A stretch of DNA of 64,000 bases from Sarcomyxa edulis. Taxonomy: Eukaryota; Basidiomycota; Agaricomycetes; Agaricales; Mycenaceae. This document shows, piece by piece, positions 1 to 11,631 of the stretch. The position numbers and the translations under genes were made by a program. Where the stretch lies: the NCBI GenBank assembly GCA_009761415.1, contig QUOL01000003.1, forward strand, positions 2,046,001-2,110,000, read 5' to 3'. The notes beneath the pieces were generated by a model that made no database searches, was not told the DNA's origin, and was given only the letters and a program-made list of their open reading frames with translations. Numbering within the stretch: the first letter of the stretch is position 1; each line of letters starts with the position of its first letter.

Positions 1-361
1 AGTCTACACCATGGCGTCGCCCTTGATCACTTCTTGCCCATCTTCTAACGCCCCCCTTCCCGTCAAGGCTTTCCCTGCCCTCACTGTCCCCGCATCGGCC
101 CGTCCCAACACCCTCGTCACCCTCGATTTCGATTCCAGCTCCGCCGGATCGTCTGTGTTGTACGCCGCCTTCCTCACTGGAACCGGTACTCAATACTCTT
201 TGATCAACGACCAGAAGCAGGCGATGATCCCTGACGGTTTGATGGGTACTGTCTATGTCATTATCACCACCAGCAACACCAACACTACCGATGAGGATAC
301 TGTGGCTGGACCTGCTATGGTCAATTTCTCTTTCAACTCGAATGGCGTTTTAATACAATGA
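1..361 (+). CDS. Ferritin-like domain (Rds1-type) protein, last exon only
   Basis: This is the C-terminal exon of a secreted ferritin-like (Rds1 family) protein; the upstream exons lie outside the window. The reading frame is open from base 1 through the TGA at 359-361. About 118 codons are visible, including the motifs [18 protein letters not shown] and [16 protein letters not shown]. The complete paralogue on the minus strand at 55757-56883 has the same final exon, differing at few residues, and shows that the missing part would be a signal peptide plus the helical ferritin-like domain. The in-frame ATG at 11 is internal and not a start. The extreme C-terminus (GVLIQ against GVVLA) differs most. 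Known for the family: stress or nutrient-responsive secreted proteins of unclear biochemistry. Inferred: a dispersed duplicate in inverted orientation. Confidence 0.75.
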   Translation, partial: VYTMASPLITSCPSSNAPLPVKAFPALTVPASARPNTLVTLDFDSSSAGSSVLYAAFLTGTGTQYSLINDQKQAMIPDGLMGTVYVIITTSNTNTTDEDTVAGPAMVNFSFNSNGVLIQ

Positions 362-699
362 GCGGGATAAGGTAAGTCATTATGTAGGTGGATACGTCTG
401 AATATGGTTTTTACGACTCTTTACGAATCTTATCACGATCTTCTTTCTCTCGTTGCAAGTTGGAAGTTTTCAGACGATTAGACACTTTGCTAAGAGAACC
501 TCGTCGTAGTCTCGATAAAGCAATGACTGGACTGAAATCACAAGGAATGACGGAAATTGCCCGCAAGCTCCACACAGATCCGAGACTAGCAAATATATCT
601 TTCAATAAACTCGTTGAGTGGCTCGTCAAAACATGTAAGAATACAAAAGATCTCGCTCTACAAATTCATCATGGAGCAATTTGAGGATTCGTAAGCGGT
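362..699. other. Intergenic, convergent 3' ends
   Basis: This lies between the 3' ends of the ferritin-like gene and the paraoxonase-like gene. It contains a 98-codon open frame beginning with GTG at 388, with no recognisable motif; I read it as chance. Confidence 0.5.
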
Positions 700-2237
700 C
701 AGATTTTGCACACAACCAAATGAGTCGAACTAGATCCTGCATGACGAGAAATGAGAGATCGCGTGGTAACATACTATGTGCAAGTCGCGACGCACCGTGT
801 AGGAACAAACGACCTTCCTGAGCATCGTGAGCAACCGTCGTTATACCCGATGCTATCGATCCGTCATCTTCAAAAACCTAATACAATAGTTTGTGTGATG
901 ATGACATTTTTTATTCCATCCGAAAAATATATACTCACTAGCAGGACCCTATATTTTGTACCAAAGTAGACTTCGGGACCTGTGTGGAGACCATAACGGA
1001 TCGCCGAGGAAAAAGACTGAGGAATCTTGGGATAAATTAGGTGATCGTTAGGTGTAAGCCAGGAGACAAAGGCTATATGAGTGGCTTTTAGAGATAGTGA
1101 TAGAGAGAAACAGTCTTGAGTGCTCACCAGCAGCCCAGACAATTCCATCGCGATCAACGGATATCTTGTCGATACTACGCCCATAGATGGAAGCTAGGAT
1201 GCATATTCAGGAACACGAAAGACTGTTCTTCCGGGAAATATGCTCTAACCAGTATTGACGACATCCAGAAGAACGAGAGTATTATCGATCTGCTTATCCA
1301 GAATACTCAAACTGCCTGTGATGCTATCAGAGACATAGAAAGTATTGTTGTAAGGGGATTTTGTGATGCCATTGGGAGCGTGTAGATTGGATGTCGCGAT
1401 TTTGCATCCTTCGTCAACATGACAATAACCGACGGAGCCATACGGGCGACGGTGACGTTCGTACCGTCGGGGCTAGGAAATGTCCGTGGTGATAAGTTAT
1501 GGAGGACTGTATTATATAAAGTGCACTTACAAGTTTTGTATCGTGGTCATTCACGAAATGAAAACTTTTGCCATCAGGGGACCCGACGATGTCATTCGGT
1601 GTAAGTATGACAGGATTCTCAACAGTCTGAATGTATTCCAAAAGGTCGCTTCCAAGTATCGTCTTGAAAATTTCGATGCACGAATCTGCACCTACGACTT
1701 GCGCGTCTTGACCTCCCAAAGGTTCACGATGGTTTACGAGGTACACGAACAGTTGCCTCGGATCAGACAAAGACGGCACCACGTCCATTCCATGGAGAGA
1801 CAATCCTCGACCAGGTAGAGAAGATTTCCCAGGAGATGCATAGCCTGAGATCCTGAGACGTTGAATACGTGAGGATGCTGCGTCGTAAGTTGCGACGTAG
1901 TCATCTTCAGATCGGCCAGTGGCATTGAGGCGTCCGAAAGCGGGGGTCCAATGCCATCTGCTGTACAGGGTAGAGCACCCGAGATAGAGAAGACCCGTCG
2001 GGTGATGTAGAACAATTTCTGTCCTGTAATGTCAGTCATGCTGTTGTTCTGAACACGAAGAAGATCTGTTTACGCACTGTCGCATGCCTGCAATTCTGGC
2101 ACCAGAATACAGTTTTTATTGCCTATCGCCCGGGGAAACAGGTGTTCGAGGTGTGGTGTCGCGAACAAGATGAAGACAGCTGCTACAGCTATAAGTATAG
2201 AGAACAGAGTGACGAACAGCCTGAGACAATAGCCCAT
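700..2237 (-). CDS. Paraoxonase/arylesterase-like lactonase (six-bladed propeller)
   Basis: A calcium-dependent phosphotriesterase/arylesterase (paraoxonase-like) protein, expected to hydrolyse lactones or esters. The start at 2237 gives MGYCLRLF followed by a hydrophobic segment (about residues 5-25), a signal anchor as in animal paraoxonases. The second exon carries HGMDVV, FVYLVNHR, GADSCIEIFKT and TPNDIVGSPDGKSF then NDHDT, the Asn-Asp-His block that holds the calcium in PON1. Later exons give VGYCHVDEGCKIA, HAPNGI, IDKISVDRDGIVWAAG, a GPEVYFGTKY block, VFEDDGSIASGITTV and a final short exon ending HLVVCKI. Introns include 1473-1530 and others near 2042-2056 and 1180-1240; all splice in frame, so the gene appears intact. 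Convergent with the ferritin-like exon. Confidence 0.85.
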
Positions 2238-2836
2238 GGTGCTGGGACACGAGCGTTGTGTCGAAAACCCTGAGAAACTGTCACACTCGTGATACCATTT
2301 TGAGCTTACTGATAAGTAGATGTTTCTAGAATGACACGATCTTGTGCCACAGACCGCGGACACTGATTGGAGGAAGGTCACGGATGCGATTGTGATGCAT
2401 GGTGCGCGATATTATATGCATTATGTCGCGCGTGTCGATTCTGTCTAGGCATGGCCATAGAGACGACTCTAGCGGGACTCAGGCTGCGGGAGAGATCAAG
2501 GCAAGGACTGAGGACTTGCTGAGGACCAACCTGGGCCCATGGGACCAACTGAGGGACTCGGAGAAATCGAGAGAAATCGGCGCGTGGCAGTAATTGCACT
2601 TGTGTCTCTACGCCTTCGAGATTTTATCTTATCTTATCTGCCTAGTTTTTTTCGTCCTTCCCTGACTGCTATTACTCAGTATCAGGGACCGAGTGGAAAC
2701 CTTGAGCTTAAAACGCGCTTATCCGAATAGGCGGGATGTCAAACTTAGCAAGTGGTCGCGACGTCGGCTTCGTTTTTCCTTTCTTGACTTATCGAAACGC
2801 TAGACGACGCCCTTTCACCTCGACGGAGTCACCATC
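2238..2836. other. Divergent intergenic/promoter region
   Basis: This separates the divergent paraoxonase-like and coiled-coil genes. A T-rich stretch with a TTATC repeat lies near 2625-2640. No gene is supported. Confidence 0.5.
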
Positions 2837-4829
2837 ATGCTTAATGACACTCTGGGCGAAGATACTCTCGTGAAGCTTATTGCGCGTACTTCACAAGCGA
2901 AAGTCGAACCTGAGCTTGAGGACGTCAAAGCTCCATTTGTACCGGTCAAGGATGAGAACGAAGGCGATCTACTCGATGTCGCAGCCATGAAGGCATTGCT
3001 GAAGAAGAAGTCGATGGAGATAGAGAGGCAAAGACGCGAGATTTTGGACCTCAGGAAGGAGGCGAAGAGACTGAGACGCGAAAACGAAAGGCTCCAGGCG
3101 CAGGCAAGGATGAACAGTGCTGCAACGGACGCGCTACTGGAGGAGAACGATTCTCTCAAACGTAAACAAATCAAAAATGAGAAAGTGCGTCAATCGTTTC
3201 AAATCATAAGTACTCGATCTCACCTGGAATTCTCACCAAAGAAAGCACCCCGGCTTCATTATGCGGCAGACTCGGGGGAAATTGTCGAGGTAAGGTATAC
3301 TTATAGGCTGATGGTAGTTATATGGCTCATTTTGTCATTCATCTTGCAAAGATATTTGATTCCGAGGATGAAGAACAAGTCGGTTCCATTATACTCACAA
3401 GAACTACATTACGAGACTGATCCATCTCCTCAGGATCCTAACGACTTTGCGGATCGAAACCGTAGACACTCGGTTGCCCCATCTAACAATTCGGGAAATC
3501 CTAGACGCCGCAACAGAGCAAAAACACTCGCAGAGCCTAGTCTTGACATCTCAAATACATCTTCAAGTTCATTTCACGCACCTCTTCCTCCCAGTGTTGA
3601 GACGGACCAACAGGTGCCCAATAACACTCCACCTTTCGAAGGCTCAAAGCCGAAATCTGCCGCGCCACTCGAGCAGGCTCCGAATAGAATCAAAACTGAA
3701 AACCTTGACGACGATATACAACTCATCGAAGTCAAGGTGAGACAAGCGGACGGCTCGGAGGATTTCAAATACGTCCATCTTATGAAATCCGAAGACGGCA
3801 AACTTGATATATTCAATACCGACGGTTTCGACTTGCGTCCTCCCATCGAGGTGGATGAACGATACAATGTGGGTTTCACGAGAACGGTCATCAGCCATGT
3901 GAGTTTCGAGTCGATGACACTGTCAATTGATACGCTGCTTAACATTTTCGAAGGCTTTCCGTGGTAATGGTCGTACACGCGATCATAACTGGAATGGAGC
4001 CGAAGAGTTCAGAGGGGAGCCTTAGTGGGTCATTCTACTTGTCTACATGTTTCATCCGTGATCTCAAAACATAATTTACAGTGTCACCCCTAGTCGCGAG
4101 TTGAATCCGGCTCTTCCTGAGCGTCCTGGTCGGCATGGCATCGTGTTCGGCTCTTTCCATACTTTCAACGATGGCACGGTCGTCAGACACCCTCTCCCTT
4201 TCTTCTGTAAGGTGAATGGGAATGACTGGAGATATCACGGAAACTATAACGTCAAACGGTGGGGAGAAATATCGAGTACCCACCTCAAATTGCTTCCCCC
4301 GGACGTCCTGACGCACTGGGTTGAGGGTGCTCTGAGATCTGAGTGGGGCAAACAGTGGGTCGAAGAACACAATGGCCTGATCAGAGAAGGAGCAAAAAAG
4401 GCTGGCCGGGAACCGAAACTTATTGTTTTCACCAATTCGGGCTTGCATGAGGCTCTCCACAATGGAAAGCTCATCATCAGATTTTCTATTATGGAGTGCG
4501 TTGGGTACGACTACGAGTGTTTCGAAAAGCTCGTGTACCGCAAGGCCCACCCAAAAACAGCGGCGGAGAAAATCCAAGACGATTTGAACGATGCCGCCGG
4601 GTTGAGGTGGAGAAACGAGAAGAGGAAACAAAAGGCCATCGAAGACGCCGAACTAGGATCGACAGATCCAAAACGTCGTAAAGTAGAAGAGGAGCCGGAT
4701 GACGGGTCAGGACCGAAAGGCTCTGGTACGTCTGATACTGCCCGCCAGCACAGTCCACTATCGAGCCGTACTTCTAACCGTATATCAGGTAAACATAAAC
4801 AGGGCAGAGCAATCAGTGTCGAGGTTTGA
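2837..4829 (+). CDS. Coiled-coil protein with conserved C-terminal domain (probably DUF6697), copy A
   Basis: Function unknown. The start at 2837 (MLNDTLGEDTLV) leads into a Lys/Glu/Arg-rich coiled coil (about residues 50-115, with MKALLKKKSMEIERQRREI and RLQAQARMNSAATDALLEEN). A short acidic exon (IFDSEDEEQ) and a disordered region follow, then the block LIEVKVRQADGSEDFKYVHL and the C-terminal domain NPALPERPGRHGIVF ... WRYHGNY ... RWGEISSTHLKLLP ... IMECVGYDYECFEKLVY, and a basic tail ending AISVEV. I place introns after NEK (3184), after IVE (about 3290), after EEQ (about 3379-3433, donor GTCGGT) and after VISH (about 3898-4080). The paralogue at 8129-10122 has the same order. The domain name DUF6697 is from memory and tentative. 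Confidence 0.7.
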
Positions 4830-5235
4830 GCATTAACTTGTTCCAGAACCGAATGAGATAAGTTATATCCATCTTCTTGTGGTAGGGTCCCGATTGCATA
4901 GCCATATATCTTGCTAAGAACAAATGTACATATTCATGTAAATAGATCAGCACCTTTCGTGTTCGAAGTGCATACCCCTAAGTCAGCGAGTTTAGACCAA
5001 CGTGCTTTGCCAAACAAGTGCCACGATCGTTACAGTGACTCGGATCAAACTTGAAGCTTGAAGTTGACTCAATCCGACTCTTACTCAAGAATCAATTGTG
5101 GCAATATAGTATCTCACTGACGAACTCTGACTCCGACACTGTAACTCACAAGGCTATAACACATTTTATCTTTGCTTCGACCCACCACGTAACATCCACA
5201 AACTTTCCTACTCTGCCTATTAGGCCTACGGGGCT
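4830..5235. other. Intergenic region
   Basis: It lies between two genes on the plus strand and is AT-rich near 4900-4960. No coding or RNA signal is seen. Confidence 0.5.
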
Positions 5236-7957
5236 ATGACGAGCTTACGAACGTTTCAAACGGAGATCGACGAAATACATATCAGAGAAACCACCAAACA
5301 GAGAGCTCAGGCCGCCGCAGAGAAGGAGAAGGAGAAAGAAAACAAGAATCCACATTCGAAAGGGAAAGCTAGGGAGGATGAAACTGATGTATCGAAGAGG
5401 GATGGCGTCAGTCGTGCCGAAATGTTAGAGGTCGAGGAGCAAGTTCAGGTAGGAATTGAAAGTTGATTTCAATCTTTCATGGTCACCTAGTTCTTGCATT
5501 TTAGACCTTACTTCTCTCGTCAACTGCCCCAGACCACGACAAAGCTCGGGATATTATCGCTGCATTGATCACTCAACATTCAGGCGAATATGTTTTCAGA
5601 ATCGGTCTACAACCTCCACACGAGAAATTATTCTCTGGGGAACTTTCTGATGACCACGAAGGCTGGACAGGCTTACCAAGAACGAATCATGAACTAGACG
5701 TATTGCGCGAGGGGATTACCAGAACTGTAGAAGAAGTTGGAGGCAAGGTTCGTCTAGGCTCTCAAGTCGAGTCATATTACCACCTCTGAGAAACCTGCCA
5801 CTCAATTTGCTATAGACTTCCGTTCTGTTTGAATCAAAAGTGCCCTTTCCACGACTGTCTCTGTTACTACGATTACCTCCTCCAAGCGTTTCTCTAACGC
5901 CAGAAGTGCGATGTGCTGTTGTCGGTAATGTCGATAGTGGAAAGTCAACCACTCTTGGAGTTCTTACACGGGGTAGGCCATCTAATTATCTCTGGTCGTC
6001 ACCTTTCACTCTAATTCTGGAATGGTTTCATATCAGGTGCTTTGGATGATGGCAGAGGTCGGGCTCGTGTAGGACTATTCCGACATAAACACGAAATCGA
6101 GACGGGGAGAACGTCTAGCGTCGGAATGGAGGTATGATTATCAAGATTCTGTTCCGTGACGGAAGCACGTCTGATTTCCTTCGGAAGATTCTCGGATTTG
6201 GACCATCGGGTCAACCCATCCTACCTAGCACTGCTCATTCTGCGGACCCGGAAGTCATTCGACACGAGAAACTAGGATGGGAAGAGATTTCGGTCCAAGC
6301 AGCCAAGATCGTGTCTTTCATCGGTAGGTTATCGAGTAGTATCTCTTTGAACCGACCTCAACGTACTTTGGCAGATCTTGCTGGGCACGAGAGATACCTC
6401 AAGACAACGCTATATGGGTTGACGTCTGGTGCCCCCTCTTGTGTAATTCTCATGGTCGGTGCAAATGCTGGCTTAATCGGAATGTCTAAGGAGCACTTGG
6501 CAATTGCTCTTGCGTTGAGTGTTCCAGTCGTCGTCTGCATTACCAAGGTCAGTATTTACAAATGACGGGGAGTACATCTCGACTGACTTCTCGAAGATCG
6601 ACATGACGCCACCAAATGTCTTAGCGGAGACTGTCCAGCAGGTAGTGAAAATCTTGAAGAGTCCCGGATGCAGGTCAGTCGTCATCCCAGCTTACACGAT
6701 GACTCACCACCAATACCTCTTCTACAAGAAAAGTTCCCGTGTTTGTCAAGTCGACAGAGACGGCGGTTGAAATCGCTCAAGCTTTCGGAAAGGAGCGGTA
6801 GGCCCCCTCTCTCAAACTCACGCTTGCCGCATTTTCTCATATTGCACAGATTATGTCCCATATTCCAAGTTTCGAATGTCACTGGCGAAGGACTCGACTA
6901 TGTTAGTAGCTATGCTCGTTTCATTGACTCGTCGTACTGATATTCCATAGCTCCGCGCTTTCCTGAATCTATTACCGTCCAGTGAAGGGGATTCCGAGAA
7001 ATTTATGGCTAACCAACCGTTAGAGGTGATTGGATATCTCAGAATAACCTCACACTCGATCTAACTCCCGACTTAGTACTCTGTGACCGAAGTATGGTCC
7101 GTGCCTTATGTTGGAACCGTCGTTAATGGTATCGTGAACTGCGGGAGTGTCAAGACGGGTGATCAAGTCCTTCTAGGCCCAGATTCTAATGGCAACTACC
7201 AACCAACGGTGGTCAAAAGCATGCAAAGAAAACGGTGCGTCGGATTGTCTTCACGGAGTACGAACATTCATACTGATCATTCTGAAAACATCAGGGCGAA
7301 TGTGACCAGCGCAGAAGCTGGACAATGTGTTTCTCTGGCGTTGAAACGTGTACGACGTTCCGCCGTCCGAAAAGGGATGGTGTTGGTCACCAAGTCAGAT
7401 ACTCCTCCACGAGGTCAGTCTTGTGAATCATCTCTACCATTCAGCCATCTAAACGGCTTTCGTCAGCTATTCGCCAATTTGAAGGACAGGTGCTGATCCT
7501 CTAGTATGTTCTTCGCACCGTTCGTTCCTTCAGGATGGAGTCCTGACCTTCATCCAATTAGCCACAATACGACGTTACAACGGAATTATCAGGTCAGTCT
7601 ATCATACCTCTCACTCCGAAGAATCCCAGGCTTATCCCTCCGTTATAGGCTATGCTACACTGCGGTGTAAGTACCTCATCCGCGTCCGTATGTACATGAC
7701 TCATCCATCTCAATACAGGCCGTTCGTCAAACTGTGAAAATCATCGGCATGGATCATCCCAAGGGTATCTTACGAACCGGCGACCGTGCCACGGTTCAAT
7801 TCGAGTTCATTTCTCATCCTGAATTCGTGAAGGAGGGTATGAAGCTTTTGTTTCGAGAGGGCAAGACGAAGGTGCGTTTGAATGAAGTCGATTTTGTATT
7901 CCATCTGACGGTGCTCGACGTGTGTAGGGTCTTGGTGTTATAACGCGGTTACTTTGA
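5236..7957 (+). CDS. GTP-binding protein, GTPBP1/GTPBP2 family (translational GTPase)
   Basis: A large elongation-factor-like GTPase; animal GTPBP1/2 act in ribosome rescue and mRNA surveillance. The start ATG at 5236 gives [20 protein letters not shown] and a charged Lys/Glu-rich N-terminus. The G domain has the P-loop GNVDSGKST (about 5926), the family switch region [20 protein letters not shown], the DxxG motif [29 protein letters not shown], and the NKxD-type motif TKID formed across an intron near 6550-6597. Downstream are [11 protein letters not shown], an EF-Tu-like domain II ([19 protein letters not shown]) and domain III ([28 protein letters not shown]). The last intron (about 7871-7927) joins GKTK to GLGVITRLL and the TGA at 7955-7957. 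More than ten short introns; no break seen. Convergent with copy B 171 bp downstream. Confidence 0.88.
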
Positions 7958-8128
7958 TGTATTTGGTTTAGTTTCTTGGACGTTACTTATCCTGTTTTTC
8001 TAATCTTGTATATTCTTGTCACACGTACTCACACAATGTAATGGATGTATGTATCACAAATGACAAACAAGTCTCAGTCAAAAAGAAGGCATGTCATCGA
8101 AAGAATGCAATATCAGGAAATGTATCGT

Positions 8129-10122
8129 TCAGAGCTCTACGCTAATTGCTCTGGGGTTTTTCTGCTTGGTGGAGAGCCGAAGAGAAGAACGACTTGAAGG
8201 CGGAGTCATTATGGGCTGGCCATTATCGGATGCGTCAGAACTTGCCTGTGAGCCCAAGCCGCCCTCTTCTGAGGGGCCATCAACCTGGCCGTCTGACGCA
8301 ACTACCACTTTCGTACGTTTCCTTAAACGTTGAACGGCTGTGTCCCCTTTTGCTTTCCTTTTTTTGCTCGTTGCCTCTCCATCCTTGTCTTTCTTCTCCT
8401 TCGGCGGTTTAGGATGTGCTTTGCTGTAGACCAACCTCTCATACCAATCGTAATCGAACCCAACGCACTCCATGATGGTGAAGCCGATGGTGAGTAAGCC
8501 GGTCTGCAAAGCATTGTTCACGCCCTGTTGGGTATAGGGTATCAAGACCGGTCGCCTCCTCGCCTTTTTCGCTTTCTTCGCGATGCTTTTGTTCGTTCCT
8601 TCTACCCAATTCTGCCCCCACTTTGATTTTAGTACACCTTGGATCCAATTTTGCAGGACGTATTCTGGTAGAAATTTGAGGTGCGTGTGAGATATCTCGC
8701 CCCACCGTTTCAGATCATAAGACCCGTAGTATCGCCAATCATTCTTGCCTTCCCCTACGAAGAAGTGGAGAGGGCGGTTGACGACAGAGCCGTCATTGAA
8801 GTTGAGGAAAGTGGTGAAAACGATGCCATGCTGTCCCGGAGCCGTTGGAAGAGCATGATTCCAGGAGCGCTTAAAGGTCAAACTATTGTGAGGAACCAAG
8901 ACAAGACGTCAATGATGCACGGTCTTCGTGAAGGACTATGAACCTACTAAGGTTGTCCTTTCGCCTTTTTTCCGGCCCAATTGTGGAAACACGTCTGATG
9001 TCCGCCAAAAAAGGCCTGAGAGAACAGCATTAGTACTTTCTGATAGCATTATAAGTCATTCATCATTCAAACCTACATCACTGATGACCTTTCTCGACCA
9101 CCCTATGTTGTACATGGTGTCTATTTTGATGCGCTGACCAAGGTCAAAGCCATCGGTGTTGAATACGTCGTACAGACCGTCCTCGGATTTCATCAAATGT
9201 ACGTATTTGAATTGCTCGGAGCCGTCCTCTTGTTTCACCTTGACTTCAATGAGTTCTACCTCATCGACGTCGATGGTTCCTTCGCGTTTGATTTGATTTG
9301 GAACTGGATCCTGTTCGGGTGATGCTGGTCTGGATTCGTCCGAAGATAGACTGGATTCTTCTGAGGATAGATAATCATCAGTCATGTCTTGATCCATGTC
9401 TAAATCTGGAGGAACAGAACTCCGAGACAGAGCTGATGATCCGGAGGCAGTCAGGCTGGGCGTCCTGAGTGCTTCGGCAGCTACAGAATTTCTGAGGGGA
9501 CGAGAGGGGGCAGTGATACGAGGCCTTCCTCGGTTGCGATCGGCAAAGTCATTTGGATCCTGTAAGTAGCGGTCAGGTTTATATCCAGTCTGATCTATGC
9601 GATATATGGAACCGACTTGATCTTCGTCTTCCGAATCAAATATCTTTCAGAGAACAACAGGTAAGTCATACTCTCGGAGAAGCTTAATATCGTATACTGA
9701 CCTCGATGACTTCGGTGTGTTCCAACGCATCGTGCAGGCGAGGTGCTCTCTGTTGCGACGATTGTTTATTGGAATAGGTACCCATAACACAAGTTTGAAG
9801 GACGCACCTGTTCGATTTTGATCTGTTTGCGCCTGAGGGACTCATTCTCCTCCAATAGCGCTTCCGTTGCAGCGTTGTTCATCCTTGCCTGCGCCTGGAG
9901 CCTTTCAATCTCACCTCTCAACCTCTTCGTCTCGACCGACTTCTTTTTCAGGAGGGCCTTCAATTCCATGACCTCGCGCTGTAGATTGTCCAGAGTCTCT
10001 GTCTTGACTGGGGGCCCAAGTGGAACGAGCTTGATGTCCTTCGGCTCAGATTTCGCTTCAGGTCTCGTAAGCATTACTAGCCCATTCTTGCCTGGAGAAT
10101 GACCGGAGACCTTCATGGACAT
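8129..10122 (-). CDS. Coiled-coil protein with conserved C-terminal domain (probably DUF6697), copy B
   Basis: Paralogue of copy A at 2837-4829, in inverted orientation. The first ATG is at 10122 (MSMKVSGHSPGKNG); an upstream extension would need a non-ATG start. Order: coiled coil (ELKALLKKKSVETKRLRGEI, RLQAQARMNNAATEALLEEN), acidic IFDSEDEDQ exon, a Ser/Glu-rich disordered segment, LIEVKVKQEDGSEQFKYVHL, then after an intron (about 8900-9075) the C-terminal domain NHALPTAPGQHGIVF ... WRYYGSY ... RWGEISHTHLKFLP ... IMECVGFDYDWYERLVY, ending AISVEL. The coiled coil and C-terminal domain are strongly conserved between copies while the linkers are not, so both ends are probably under selection. 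A conserved 57-base segment before DPNDFADRN is probably an intron, as in copy A. Confidence 0.72.
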
Positions 10123-11631
10123 GAGGCCGACTTCGTCGAGGATGAGGAACGTCAACCAAATCTGCGGTGGTCGATGGAAGAAAAAGAAGAGACTTAGCCG
10201 ACCGTTGCGGCGTCGCGACAGGGTCAGATCGTCAAACTCGAAGTTCGGCTAGCAAGTTGAGCGGACTAGCAGCCGCAACTGGGAGTCTTGTTGAATGGGT
10301 ACATTATTGAGGTCAATACATCCTTTGGCGTCGAGCTTATAGAGAAGGAGGACAAGACTTGACTTACATTGAAATTACAATCGTCCGCTGAAGATAAGAT
10401 TAGATAAGATCAAGAAGGCCCAGCCAAACAGGTACAATCGGTCATTGAGAAGTCGTGCAAGGGAACGCCAAGGGAACGCACATAAGTACTCAAGCCAATA
10501 GGTCTGGAGCCTCGATAGAGATTATCTAAGAGCGAATGAGGATACCAAGCCTATGAACAGAAACGTTCTGCATCAAGTATAGTGCTCCGAAAGACACGGA
10601 GTTCATGGTAATCTAGCTAAGCAATTCAGGTTAGATCTGGTGGTGTGCAGGACATGCAAAGCCTTGAGTACTCACAGGCTGAAGCCCGCTAGAATGTATA
10701 AATACTGAAGTTGATGAAAAAGTTGCTCAAGGGCAGGATTGAGGAATTATATGCGGCAATGAGCGTCTGCACCCTGATGCTTCCAGCCGAATAAAGAACG
10801 GAAGGCAAGGTGGGATATATCAGGATATCGGTAGATACGCCGCAGATTTGCTCGAAGATTGAAAGAAAGTGTTGTGGAACACACCGGGCGAATGTCCGGG
10901 CGAACCGCGCCAAGGCGTCCTATACGGGATGTGTTTTCTTGATATTTCTCTTCAGAGTCAGAGTGAGAATGAGCATCAAGATAGACGGTTGCACGAGAAA
11001 CAGGATTGACTGATTGAAGGAAGTTTTCGTACTACATCAAGTCCGCAGGAAAATGGTTTGTGCACATGTGGATGACTGACACGAGGACCGCAGTATAGGC
11101 TTATTCATGAGCGAGGCTGATCTTGATAGGGCTCTGTAACGGATATATGATCAAGAAACTGGAGAGTCTCATCCGGTGGTCTGCGACAAACGGACCCATT
11201 GCGGACCCAGTCGTTTGGGTTGACATGGTGAAGTTATTTTTTCTCTGCCAACGTCGCAAAAAGATATAGATAACACGGATTCTAGCTCTTCCAGCAGATT
11301 TCAGAGTAGCTGTCCTGTCCGCGAGGCGTTGTTCGAGTTCCAGTCAGTGGAAGGAAGAGGAAGAGGACCAGGCCTAATAGACGTCAGACAGTGACCGAAG
11401 GCGTAGGCAAACAACTGCATGCGCTTTGTCATCCCATCCGATCTCATATCAAACTCACGAACTCAACCCGAACTTGCACCCAACTTGCACCACCTCCCGA
11501 CTCCGGATACTTACATATCATATATATAAGCTGGTCTCAAATGCTTGAATTTTGTATTCCCAAATCTCCTAGAGATACCACCACACGTTCTATCGAAGCA
11601 GTCCTAATCATTCACAGTCTTGCCTCCCAGT
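10123..11631. other. Long intergenic region
   Basis: About 1.5 kb between divergent genes. A 74-codon minus-strand frame near 10689-10913 has no recognisable motif and no splice context I trust. A run of TTAGATAAGAT-like bases occurs near 10400. Nothing else stands out except the TATA element of the downstream gene. Confidence 0.5.
11521..11530 (+). promoter_or_regulatory. TATA box of the NmrA-like gene
   Basis: TATATATAAG lies about 100 bases upstream of the ATG at 11632, in a TA-rich stretch. It is the best core-promoter candidate for that gene. Confidence 0.5.

Noticed and set aside
388..684. 98-codon plus-strand frame after the ferritin-like exon.
   Set aside because: It starts with GTG, has no motif, and lies in the 3' spacer, partly antisense to the end region of the paraoxonase-like gene.
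3352..3436. Apparent frameshift in coiled-coil protein copy A between IFDSEDEEQ and DPNDFADRN (TGA at 3418-3420).
   Set aside because: A 55-base segment from GTCGGT to CTCAG, with a CTGAT branch-like site, splices the two frames exactly; copy B has a matching 57-base GTCGGT...TTACAG segment. An intron in both explains the data better than a mutation.
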